A DNA stretch of 49,499 bases from Oscillospiraceae bacterium (lineage in GTDB: Bacteria; Bacillota; Clostridia; Oscillospirales; JAAYXM01). The translations under genes and the position numbers were made by a program. The stretch is taken from contig JAFSEA010000054.1 in NCBI GenBank assembly GCA_017435965.1, positions 1 to 49,499 of the forward strand, read 5' to 3'. This document shows positions 31,885-39,562 of this stretch, piece by piece (position 1 is the stretch's first letter; each line of letters begins with the position of its first letter). Under the pieces are notes generated by a model. It was given only the letters and a program-made list of their open reading frames with translations. It was not told the DNA's origin and ran no database searches.

Positions 31885-33231
31885 ATGCTTTTTAATTTCA
31901 AAGGTGGTATATATCCCGACGTAAAAAAGGCAGTTACTCATAAAAAAGCTATAGAAGAAGCGGATGCTCCGAAGGAGATAATTCTTCCACTTATTCAACA
32001 TAAGGGGAGCATATGCAACCCGATAGTATCGGTTGGTGACCATGTAAAGCTCGGACAAAGAGTTGCGGAAGGAGATCCGTCCGATAGTGCCCCCATTCAT
32101 TCCTCGGTATCGGGGAGAGTCGTTGCCATTGAACCGCGTCTTTGTTTGACGGGAGAAAATATAATATCCATAGTTATAGAAAATGATTTCAAGGATGAGG
32201 AAGCAAATGAGTTAATCATTCCCGATGCCACAAATCGAATTGAGGCAGATGTTCTTGCGGATGTGGTAAGAGATGCGGGGATTGTCGGTCTCGGCGGCTC
32301 GGCACGGCCTCTTTCCGAAAAGCTTCTTGCGGCGGCAAAAGAAAACATTAAAACCGTTATAATAAACGGTGCTGAGTGTGAACCGTATATAACTGCCGAC
32401 AGCAGAGTGATGATTGAACAGAGTGAGAAAATTTATGACGGAGCTATGCTTATTGCAAAGGCACTTGGTGCAAAGGAAGTGTTTATTGCGGTCGAGTCGG
32501 AAAAAGAGAAGGCAATTTCGGAGCTTCGCCGGGTCACAACAAAGAAAACGGGATGTCGTCTGTTTGTTCTTCACACAAAGTATCCCCAGGGCGATGAAAG
32601 ACAGCTGGTGCGAGCAGTTACCGGCAAGGAAATACCTCCCTCGGGCACATCTCCCGATGTGGGCGCATTTGTTGTGAACGTGTCAACTGCGGCGGCGGTC
32701 TCAATGGCGGTCAGAAAAGGAAAACCACTCACTACCCGTGTGGTCACGGTTTCGGGAAGCGCTGTTGCAAATCCCAAAAACCTTCTTGTCAGAATAGGCA
32801 CGCCCGTCAAGGTGATTTTTGCGGCTTGCGGAGGTTTTGTTGAACATCCGAACAAGATTACAGCAGGCGGTGCGATGATGGGTATGGCACAGTATTCGCT
32901 GGAAGCACCCGTTGTCAAGGCAACAAATGCAGTTCTTGCTTTCTGTGAAAACGAAGGGAAAATGTCGGAAAAAGCGGGAGTCTGCATTCGTTGCGGCAGA
33001 TGCGCGAGCGTTTGTCCGATGCGACTTATGCCGATTTATATGTATAAGAATTACAAGCTGCAAAGGTATGATGCCTGCGATAAGCTCAATATATGGGATT
33101 GTACCGAGTGCGGTTCCTGTTCATACATATGCCCGGCAAGATTGCCCCTTGTTTCGTCTTTCAAAGCAACAAAAAAGAAACTGAAAGAAAAAATTTCGGA
33201 GGAGGTGACCGAAGAAAATGAAATTCAATAA
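31885..33231 (+). CDS. rnfC: Rnf complex subunit RnfC
   Basis: The 448-residue cytoplasmic subunit normally carries FMN and contacts NAD(H). An N-terminal barrel-sandwich region, a Rossmann-like core with NGAECEPYITAD and YPQGDERQL, and two [4Fe-4S] motifs are clear (Cys367/370/373/377 and 406/409/412/416). The loop that is normally GGAxFPT reads GGSARPLSEK (137-146), so flavin or nucleotide binding may differ. The ATG at 31,885 is chosen because the upstream GTG is inside GAGAGGTG. It overlaps rnfD by 14 bases. Confidence 0.9.
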   Translation: MLFNFKGGIYPDVKKAVTHKKAIEEADAPKEIILPLIQHKGSICNPIVSVGDHVKLGQRVAEGDPSDSAPIHSSVSGRVVAIEPRLCLTGENIISIVIENDFKDEEANELIIPDATNRIEADVLADVVRDAGIVGLGGSARPLSEKLLAAAKENIKTVIINGAECEPYITADSRVMIEQSEKIYDGAMLIAKALGAKEVFIAVESEKEKAISELRRVTTKKTGCRLFVLHTKYPQGDERQLVRAVTGKEIPPSGTSPDVGAFVVNVSTAAAVSMAVRKGKPLTTRVVTVSGSAVANPKNLLVRIGTPVKVIFAACGGFVEHPNKITAGGAMMGMAQYSLEAPVVKATNAVLAFCENEGKMSEKAGVCIRCGRCASVCPMRLMPIYMYKNYKLQRYDACDKLNIWDCTECGSCSYICPARLPLVSSFKATKKKLKEKISEEVTEENEIQ

Positions 33232-34258
33232 AAAGCTTCTTCTTATGTCTTCGGCACCACATATAAGAGCTGAGGAAAATGCTCGCTCGATTATGCTTGA
33301 TGTGATTATAGCACTTATGTTTCCGCTTATTATGGGAACGTATTTCTTTGGCTGGCGTGCACTTTCTCTGACTGTAGTCTCCGTAGCCTCCAGCGTATTT
33401 TTTGAGTTTATATACAGACTCATTATGAAGAAACCGCAGAGTGTGGGCGATTTGTCGGCTGTTATAACGGGTATGATGATTGCCCTCTGTCTGCCTGTAA
33501 CAACTCCGATATGGATTCCTGTTGTAGGTGCATTTTTTGCAATCGTAATAGTAAAACAATTATATGGCGGAATAGGCAAGAACTTCTTGAACCCTGCCCT
33601 TGCCGCCCGTGCGGTTCTGTTCTCGTGGCCGGCTTTTGTTTCGGTGTGGACAAAACCGGGAACAGGTGCGTTTTCACTTCCGCTTTTCGGAAATGTTTCT
33701 CCTGATGTTATCACTTCCCCCACTCCTCTCGGCAAGATGAAGGAAGGACTTCTGCCCAGCCTTTCGGTGGATAAGGCAGAGTCTCTTATAGATTTCCGTG
33801 ATGTTGTTGTGGGAAATGTGGCAGGCTGTATCGGTGAGGTTTCCGCAGTTGTAATTGTTGCGGCGCTTATATATCTTCTTGTGAGAAAGGTTATAACAAT
33901 TCACATTCCTCTTGCCTTTATCGGCACGGTTGCACTTCTGACATATATATTCCCACAGGGCGGCAATGAGCCTGTGCAATGGATGCTCTACAGCGTTTGC
34001 TCGGGCGGACTTCTCTTTGGTGCAGTATTTATGGCAACGGATTATACCACAAGCCCGATAACCGGAATCGGAAAGCTTATCTATGGTGTGGGCTGCGGTG
34101 TGATAACGGTTGTTATAAGATATTTTGGTGAACATAACGAGGGAGTGACCTTTGCAATTCTCATGATGAACTGTTGTGCATGCTTCATTGACAGAGTTGT
34201 TCGTCCTCGTCGTTTCGGAGCAAGATTCTTCGAAAGAAAGGGGAGTGAGAGCAAATGA
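33218..34258 (+). CDS. rnfD: Rnf complex subunit RnfD
   Basis: The 346-residue integral membrane protein has about nine to ten helices and clear RnfD/NqrB signatures: KQLYGGIGKNFLNPALAARA, and MATDYTTSPITGIGKLIYG near residue 277, the region carrying the covalently flavinylated Thr in this family. The C terminus MMNCCACFIDR is the usual last helix with extra cysteines. It is thought to form part of the ion channel. The ribosome binding site lies within the end of rnfC, and the stop overlaps rnfG by ATGA. Confidence 0.92.
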   Translation: MKFNKKLLLMSSAPHIRAEENARSIMLDVIIALMFPLIMGTYFFGWRALSLTVVSVASSVFFEFIYRLIMKKPQSVGDLSAVITGMMIALCLPVTTPIWIPVVGAFFAIVIVKQLYGGIGKNFLNPALAARAVLFSWPAFVSVWTKPGTGAFSLPLFGNVSPDVITSPTPLGKMKEGLLPSLSVDKAESLIDFRDVVVGNVAGCIGEVSAVVIVAALIYLLVRKVITIHIPLAFIGTVALLTYIFPQGGNEPVQWMLYSVCSGGLLFGAVFMATDYTTSPITGIGKLIYGVGCGVITVVIRYFGEHNEGVTFAILMMNCCACFIDRVVRPRRFGARFFERKGSESK

Positions 34259-35016
34259 ACAAAAAAAGATTCTCCTTTAAATTTGATTCAGATGAAAAAA
34301 TAAAGTTTTCATTGTCCGAAAAGAAGAAAAATATAATTTATTCTGTTCTCACTCTTTTTATAGTGGCGATTGTTTCTGCAGCTCTTCTTTCCGGAGTGAA
34401 TGAACTTATGCAAGCCGATGAACGGAATAAGAATGATGCGGATATGCTTGAAGTTATGAAGCGCATTTTATCTGCAGATGAATATCGCAAGACCGAGAAT
34501 GGTTTTGAAAAAACAAAAGAGATACTTGCGGTATATGAAGCTTATGAAGGTGAGGAAATCAAGGGTTATTGTGTTCAGGTAGAGGTGAAGGATTATACCG
34601 ACACGATAACACTTATGGTGGCTATAGATAACGAAGTAAAGGTTCAGGCCGTTGAGATAGTTGCAATGTCCGAAAATGCGGGCAAGGGAATCAAGGCAAA
34701 AGACCCGCAATTCCTCGATGCATTTAAAGGAAAAGATAACTACATAACGGCGAACAAGGGAACTCCCAAAGACAAAAACCAGATCTCGGTAATTTCCGGT
34801 GCAACGACAACTTCAAAAGCGGTTACCGAGGGTGTAAATGATGCCATTGCCGTGGTTTCGCAGATAAAGGCAGATGTGGCTTCTGTTGAAAAAGAGACCG
34901 GGGAAGATGCGCCCGAAACAAACGAAATCCCCACGGAAACAGCACCTCAGGAAGTCGCACCTGAAACTCAAACGCCTACAGAAGGTAATGTCGGAGAAGG
35001 AGGTAGTGCACAGTGA
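34255..35016 (+). CDS. rnfG: Rnf complex subunit RnfG (covalent flavoprotein)
   Basis: The 253-residue product has one N-terminal membrane anchor (about residues 28-47) and an extracytoplasmic FMN-binding domain with the flavinylation site SGATTTS (181-187), where Thr carries FMN. The normally invariant ETPGLG motif reads ENAGKG (140-145). A 45-residue Pro/Glu/Thr-rich tail (about 208-253) extends beyond the usual end. It overlaps rnfD and rnfE by four bases each, implying coupled translation. Confidence 0.9.
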   Translation: MNKKRFSFKFDSDEKIKFSLSEKKKNIIYSVLTLFIVAIVSAALLSGVNELMQADERNKNDADMLEVMKRILSADEYRKTENGFEKTKEILAVYEAYEGEEIKGYCVQVEVKDYTDTITLMVAIDNEVKVQAVEIVAMSENAGKGIKAKDPQFLDAFKGKDNYITANKGTPKDKNQISVISGATTTSKAVTEGVNDAIAVVSQIKADVASVEKETGEDAPETNEIPTETAPQEVAPETQTPTEGNVGEGGSAQ

Positions 35017-35624
35017 AAACATTTTTCAGCTTGCTTCAAAAGAAGTTATTTGCCGAAAATGCCCCATTGGTTATGCTTGTGGGATTGTGTCCGCTTCTCA
35101 TAGCATCCAAAACCTTGATTTCCGGTTTGGTTATGGCGGCGGCGATAAGCTCTGTGCTTATCTTCTCCTGCGTCGTTATATCTCTTGTGAGAAAACTTAT
35201 TCCGGATAATGTCAGACTTGTTGCGTATATGATAATCATTGCAACTCTTGTTTCTGTTGCAGAAATTATGATTCGCGCATATCTCCCGACACATTATGTT
35301 AATTTAGGGATATACATTCCGATAATCGCATCTGCCGGCATCGTTTTTGCACAGGCAGATAATGTGGCATCCAAAAACGGTATAGTGGTGTCGGTAATTG
35401 ACGGAACTTTGACGGCGATTACTTTTTCAATAGTAATCATAACAGTATCTTTTCTTCGCGAACTTCTGGGAAGCGGAACGATTCTTTCCCATCGGATGAT
35501 TGAAGAAGAATATGGGATGAGCTTTGCACTTTCAGGTGGAGGCGGACTTGTTATTCTCGGAATGCTTGCCGCTGTAGTGAAAAAAATCAATTCCATCAAA
35601 AAAAGTAAGAAGGAGGGCGAATAA
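35013..35624 (+). CDS. rnfE: Rnf complex subunit RnfE
   Basis: The 203-residue membrane protein has six helices and the family GLCPLL motif with Cys26. The second conserved cysteine, in the IVTNC motif of known RnfE/NqrD proteins, is replaced: the sequence there is IIASAGIVFAQAD, with Gly109 at the Cys position. FLRELLGSG is conserved. It starts with GTG overlapping rnfG (GTGA). Together with RnfA it normally holds an intramembrane [2Fe-2S] cluster with two Cys from each subunit. Only one of the four remains in this pair. Confidence 0.92.
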   Translation: MKTFFSLLQKKLFAENAPLVMLVGLCPLLIASKTLISGLVMAAAISSVLIFSCVVISLVRKLIPDNVRLVAYMIIIATLVSVAEIMIRAYLPTHYVNLGIYIPIIASAGIVFAQADNVASKNGIVVSVIDGTLTAITFSIVIITVSFLRELLGSGTILSHRMIEEEYGMSFALSGGGGLVILGMLAAVVKKINSIKKSKKEGE

Positions 35625-36211
35625 TGAGCTTTTCGGATATATTATCACTTTCGCTCATTGCAATTTTTGCTGAGAATATAGTGCTTGGACAAATGCTTGG
35701 AATCACCCCTTTCTTAAAAAACTCACAAAGTATGAAAAGCGCCGTGAAAGCAGGAGTATCCGTAACGCTTACAATGCTGGTCGTTGCAATTCTTGCATAT
35801 GTCACGGAAAAAAGCATTATAATGCCTTTCCGGCTTGACTATATGCGAACTGTCATTTTTGTTACGATTGTAGCCGGAGGTCTCTGTATCTGCGAGGCGA
35901 TTCTGAGAAAAAAATCATCGTATTTTGCGGAGAAAACCGAAATATCTCCTTCATATATCGCAGTAAATACTGCGGTGCTCGGAATAATGCTCATAACCGT
36001 GAATGCAAACCTTGATTTTTTAAGCTCGGTAATATATGCGTTCGCTTCCGGAATAGGATTTACCGTGGCAATAATCATTTTTGCTTCCGTAAGAGAGCGT
36101 CTTGAGTATTCAGATGTACCAAAGGCTTTTGAAGGTGTTCCGATAGCACTCATCACGGCGGGACTTATAGCTCTCGCGTTCAGCGGATTTCAGGGAATAA
36201 AATTTATGTAG
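35624..36211 (+). CDS. rnfA: Rnf complex subunit RnfA
   Basis: The 195-residue six-helix membrane protein is recognisable from AENIVLGQMLG, ASVRERLEYSDVP, and GVPIALITAGLIALAFSGFQG. Both cysteines that usually ligate the RnfA/RnfE [2Fe-2S] cluster are absent. GICPF is GITPF (Thr28) and TTNCAVLG is AVNTAVLG (Thr116). Two other cysteines occur close together at LCIC (88 and 90) in a different helix. The start codon overlaps the rnfE stop by one base. The frame is fully intact and conserved elsewhere, so decay is unlikely. Confidence 0.92.
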   Translation: MSFSDILSLSLIAIFAENIVLGQMLGITPFLKNSQSMKSAVKAGVSVTLTMLVVAILAYVTEKSIIMPFRLDYMRTVIFVTIVAGGLCICEAILRKKSSYFAEKTEISPSYIAVNTAVLGIMLITVNANLDFLSSVIYAFASGIGFTVAIIIFASVRERLEYSDVPKAFEGVPIALITAGLIALAFSGFQGIKFM

Positions 36212-36229
36212 AGCGAGGGGAAATAAAAT

Positions 36230-36925
36230 ATGGAAATATTCATCAATATTCTTACTGCCGCCCTCACTCTCGGTGTTTGTGCTTTGCTTGTGGGGCTTGC
36301 GATAGCACTGCTTCACAATGACGAAAAAAAAGAGACAGCGGATGTTGCGGCTCAGGAAGAGGTTAAACTCCGTGCTTTCGTAAAATGTAATGGTAAAGAT
36401 TGCGAAAAAAAGTATACGTATGCAGATGTTGAGGACTGCGCTATCGCAAATCTCCTTGCCGCCGGTCCTGATTCCTGTGGATTTTCCTGTATGGGACTTG
36501 GAAGCTGTGTCAATATATGTCCTGAAAAAGCTATTTCAGTGGAGGACGGAATTGCCGTAGTCTCAGAAGAAAAATGCACAGGCTGTGGTGCTTGCGTGGA
36601 TATATGCCCCCGTGGCATAATCGAGCTTGTTCCGGAAGATAAAAAGTTCAGAGTAAAATGTTCCGGACATAAGCCCGGGGAAAGGGTGGAGACAAGGTGT
36701 GAAAACGGATGCATAGGTTGCGGCACTTGCGTAAATACTTGTGAATATGAAGCGGTAAAATTTGAAAATAACCTTGCGGCTATTGATTATGAAAAATGTC
36801 GTGATTGCGGAGCTTGTGCCAATTTGTGTCCAAAGGAAATCATAACTGCTCCGAAAAAAGAAAAAGTTGAAGAACCTTTTGACGAATCGGAATATTTCAG
36901 TCTTGAAACGGCGGAGGAAAACTGA
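36230..36925 (+). CDS. rnfB: Rnf complex subunit RnfB, lacking the N-terminal Fe-S domain
   Basis: The 231-residue ferredoxin-type subunit has one membrane helix (about residues 4-28) and four [4Fe-4S] motifs: Cys83/87/93/97, 116/119/122/126, 161/164/167/171 and 190/193/196/200. In typical clostridial RnfB the helix is followed by an NCGxCGYxxC iron-sulphur domain of about 50-60 residues. Here the helix is followed by a 20-residue linker and then directly AFVKCNGKDC, so that domain is missing. RnfB normally accepts electrons from ferredoxin. RBS GAGGGGAAA precedes the ATG. Confidence 0.9.
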   Translation: MEIFINILTAALTLGVCALLVGLAIALLHNDEKKETADVAAQEEVKLRAFVKCNGKDCEKKYTYADVEDCAIANLLAAGPDSCGFSCMGLGSCVNICPEKAISVEDGIAVVSEEKCTGCGACVDICPRGIIELVPEDKKFRVKCSGHKPGERVETRCENGCIGCGTCVNTCEYEAVKFENNLAAIDYEKCRDCGACANLCPKEIITAPKKEKVEEPFDESEYFSLETAEEN

Positions 36926-36926
36926 G

Positions 36927-38003
36927 ATGGCAAAACGAGGAAAAAATTACAGAGGGTCAGACCGGAGCAAAATAGGCGTTGCAATCCCGGTGCTTATAAT
37001 CCTTTGCATAATTGCCGGCACAACGCTCTATTTTTTGAGTGATGATGAGACCTATACCAAAAATGGAGACAGCATCATTCCGGCGGAAGCTGAAAAGAAG
37101 GAAGATGTGCCTTCGGAAGAGGTGGATATTGTGCTGGAAAGAAAAGGTGGCGAAACCACTGCCGAAGAGCAGAAAACGGGAGAGACTTCCGCAACACAAG
37201 AAAAGAAAGAAACTTGCGGATACTTTATCGAGCTTGCTTCTGTTAATGATGTTGCCGCTTTGGATCAGGAACTGGCACTTGCAAAGGTGCAGACCAACGT
37301 AAACACAATCGTTATTGAAGCAAAGGCAGAAAGCGGAGAACTTGCTTTTGACTATGAACATGAATTTTTGAAGAAAAAACAGCTTTCGGGAGATGATGAA
37401 CTTCTTAAATCTGCGATTGCAAAGGCAAAGGAACAAGGCTTCTCGGTTGCGCTGTATGTCTCTTGCTTTAAAGATAACGGCGCAGCACACAGTAACTTCA
37501 AAAACGCTGTTATTCAGAAAGGCGAAGGCTGGGTATGGCGTGATTCATCGGATACCAGATGGCTTTCACCTTATTCCGAGGCTTCCTGCGGATATATAAC
37601 GGGAATAATCGAAAAGCTTGCAACGTTTGCACCCGATGAAATCATTCTTGCAAATGTGTCTTTCCCGGCTGTCGGAAATACGGGAAGCATAGACTACGGA
37701 AAGAATTCCGCAGCAAAGAGTGATGTTATAGCCGGTTTTATCAATAAGGCAACTGCGGCGGCAGGAACAGTCAAATTAACATCGTTTTATGAGAATTATG
37801 ATGCAAAACGTCTCCCGGCAAGCGGACAGGATATAAGCGTGTTCAAACGTGGTTTTAAAGCTCTTTATGTGGCACGTGACGGCGGAAAGAATACCCTTTC
37901 ATTTGATACCGCAAAAACAGCTGTTGCAGATGATACCTACACACTCATCCCTGTTGCAGAGTCATTTGAGGATGCTACCGAGAGTTTTATGATTAGAAAA
38001 TAA
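36927..38003 (+). CDS. Membrane-anchored DUF4015-like putative glycoside hydrolase
   Basis: The 358-residue product has one membrane segment (about residues 16-37), an acidic Glu/Lys-rich linker (about 45-100) and a TIM-barrel-like domain. VNTIVIEAKAESGEL near residue 128 and AKAKEQGFSVALYVSCFKD near residue 170 resemble DUF4015 (COG1306). WVWRDSSDTRWLSPY and APDEIILANVSFP continue that pattern. It would lie outside the membrane and may act on wall polysaccharide. The ATG follows GGCGGAGGAAA one base after rnfB, so it is translated with the Rnf genes. Confidence 0.65.
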   Translation: MAKRGKNYRGSDRSKIGVAIPVLIILCIIAGTTLYFLSDDETYTKNGDSIIPAEAEKKEDVPSEEVDIVLERKGGETTAEEQKTGETSATQEKKETCGYFIELASVNDVAALDQELALAKVQTNVNTIVIEAKAESGELAFDYEHEFLKKKQLSGDDELLKSAIAKAKEQGFSVALYVSCFKDNGAAHSNFKNAVIQKGEGWVWRDSSDTRWLSPYSEASCGYITGIIEKLATFAPDEIILANVSFPAVGNTGSIDYGKNSAAKSDVIAGFINKATAAAGTVKLTSFYENYDAKRLPASGQDISVFKRGFKALYVARDGGKNTLSFDTAKTAVADDTYTLIPVAESFEDATESFMIRK

Positions 38004-38016
38004 AGAGGTAATAGAA

Positions 38017-38730
38017 ATGTGGAATGATTTTAAAGTAAAAGAATTTGTTTTTTGCGAAAGGTCGGCTAAGATAATATATCCCAACTGTGAACCTAACGGA
38101 AAAATGTTGCTTAAGTGCGAATATCTCGATGCATTTCCCACTTTTGACATAGCAATGCTCAATCGTGGATATTATCTTATCTTCATATCTCATGAGTCAC
38201 GCTGGGCTCCGAAAGAAGAGACAGATATAATGGCAAAGTTCGTTATTCACTGTGCAGAAGAGCTTTCGGCAGATAAACGTTGTATTATCGAAGGAATGAG
38301 TTGCGGTGGACTTCAGGGTGCGCGTCTTGCCGAAGAGTACCCCGAGCTTTGTGCAGTTTTGTATCTTGATAATCCTGTTCTCAACATACTTAGTATGTAT
38401 GGACTCGGAGCTATTGAAGATGAAGGTCTTGCATCTTTCCGCCGTGAGATTATCAATACTTTTGATGTTGATGATTCAACAATTCTCAATTTCAGAGAAA
38501 GTCCGATAGATAAAATGGATAAGCTTTTGGAAAATAATATTCCGATACTCCTTATTTACGGTAACGCAGACCGTGTTGTAATCTACCGCGAAAACGGAAA
38601 GGTGCTTGAGGATTTCTATAAGGCAAACGGTGGAAATATCAAAGTTATCTGTCGCAGTATGCAGAAGCACCATCCCCACGGTCTTGATGACCCCACTCCC
38701 ATAATTGAGTTTGTGGAGAATAATTTCTAA
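38017..38730 (+). CDS. Alpha/beta hydrolase, paralogue of the 3565-4287 gene
   Basis: The 237-residue product has the nucleophile elbow GMSCGG (Ser95), an acidic residue in YGNADRVVIY near residue 188 and the histidine block KHHPHGLD near residue 227. All three align with the product at 3,565-4,287, as do an AFPTFDI/AFPDVEI segment and the overall length. It has no signal peptide. AGAGGT precedes the ATG, 13 bases after the DUF4015-like gene, placing it in the rnf transcript. The natural substrate is unknown. Confidence 0.8.
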   Translation: MWNDFKVKEFVFCERSAKIIYPNCEPNGKMLLKCEYLDAFPTFDIAMLNRGYYLIFISHESRWAPKEETDIMAKFVIHCAEELSADKRCIIEGMSCGGLQGARLAEEYPELCAVLYLDNPVLNILSMYGLGAIEDEGLASFRREIINTFDVDDSTILNFRESPIDKMDKLLENNIPILLIYGNADRVVIYRENGKVLEDFYKANGGNIKVICRSMQKHHPHGLDDPTPIIEFVENNF

Positions 38731-38746
38731 AAGGTAGTATCGGATT

Positions 38747-39151
38747 ATGAACATACTCGTTATAGATGCCCACGGCGGCGGAGTCGGGAAAGCTCTTGTT
38801 GCGGAAATTAAAAAAATGCTGGCGGATGTCACGGTAACGGCAGTTGGCACAAACAGCGCCGCAACCACCGCAATGAAAAAGGCAGGTGCAGACTTTGCCG
38901 CAACGGGAGAAAATTCTGTTGTTGTCTGTGCAAGAAATTCCGATGTAATTGTAGGCCCCATCGGAATTGTGATTGCAGATTCACTCCTCGGCGAAATAAC
39001 TCCCAAAATGGCAGAAGCTGTGGGACAAGCCCGGGCAAAGCGAATTCTTATCCCAATGAAAAATTGCGGAAACATCGTGGTTGGTACATATGATATGAAT
39101 ATGTCGGCACTTATCTCGGCGGCAGTTGAGGAAATTAAAAACTTATTGTAA
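38747..39151 (+). CDS. DUF3842 family protein
   Basis: The 134-residue product matches the DUF3842 pattern: an N-terminal VIDAHGGGVGKALV nucleotide-binding-like loop, AVGTNSAATTAMKKAGAD, GATGEN-type GENSVV, and IVGPIGIVIADSLLGEITPKMAE. It has the form of a small Rossmann-like domain. The family is widespread in Clostridia with no assigned function. It is the last gene before the terminator that closes the rnf transcript. Confidence 0.85.
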   Translation: MNILVIDAHGGGVGKALVAEIKKMLADVTVTAVGTNSAATTAMKKAGADFAATGENSVVVCARNSDVIVGPIGIVIADSLLGEITPKMAEAVGQARAKRILIPMKNCGNIVVGTYDMNMSALISAAVEEIKNLL

Positions 39152-39167
39152 TTTTGTTCCGAATTGA

Positions 39168-39212
39168 AAAATGATAGCAGACACTTTCGTGCCTGCTATC
39201 ATTTTATTTTTT
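39168..39212 (+). terminator. Terminator closing the extended rnf operon
   Basis: The 13-bp stem (39168-39180 with 39193-39205) is followed by ATTTTTTC. It can also work for the minus-strand gene ending at 39,225. Confidence 0.9.
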
Positions 39213-39224
39213 CATCCCTCGAGC

Positions 39225-39443
39225 CTATTCGTTTGTTTTCGGATTATCTGTGCGTTCTAAAATGTAATCCACAGATACGTTGTGAAAGTTTGCGAGTTTT
39301 ATAAGAGTGGAGGTGGGAATGTCTATATCTCCGCGCTCATAATTACTGTATACACGTTGACTGCAAGATAAAATCTGTCCCATCTGCGTTTGTGTCATAT
39401 CTTTGTCCTCACGCATATCACGTATCCGCTTATATAAAGGCAT
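39225..39443 (-). CDS. XRE family transcriptional regulator
   Basis: The 72-residue product is a Cro/C1 helix-turn-helix. It has LYKRIRDMREDKDMTQTQMGQ, recognition helix SQRVYSNYERG, and IPTSTLIKLANFHNVSVDYIL. The ATG at 39,443 (GCGGTGG upstream) gives a standard N terminus; the longer reading to 39,545 would cross the divergent promoter. It is divergent from the lipoprotein gene at 39,563, whose promoter contains TAGCG-type inverted repeats. It is likely an autoregulated repressor of that gene. Confidence 0.85.
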   Translation of the reverse strand: MPLYKRIRDMREDKDMTQTQMGQILSCSQRVYSNYERGDIDIPTSTLIKLANFHNVSVDYILERTDNPKTNE

Positions 39444-39494
39444 ACTACCACCGCTTTCGCATTCAGTATACCCAATATTATAAATAGAAAAAAA

Positions 39495-39526
39495 TTCGCT
39501 ATTGACTTTTAGCGAAAAATCCGCTA
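39495..39526. promoter_or_regulatory. Operator repeats overlapping the lipoprotein promoter
   Basis: Three half-sites lie in alternating orientation: TTCGCTA (39495-39501), TTAGCGAA (39509-39516) and TCCGCTA (39520-39526). The first pair forms a palindrome around the -35 and the second pair spans the spacer to the -10. This is the layout expected for an XRE-type repressor encoded by the divergent gene. Confidence 0.65.
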
Positions 39527-39530
39527 AAAT
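39502..39530 (+). promoter_or_regulatory. Promoter of the 39563 lipoprotein gene
   Basis: TTGACT (39502-39507) and TAAAAT (39525-39530) are separated by 17 bases, 32 bases upstream of the ATG. Confidence 0.82.
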
Positions 39531-39562
39531 GTATTCGTAAAACACAGAAAGGAAGAAAAAGT

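Noticed and set aside
35013..36211. RnfA/RnfE as decayed pseudogenes
   Set aside because: Frames are intact, start-stop overlaps are preserved, and residues outside the cluster ligands are conserved, so the cysteine losses look selective rather than neutral.
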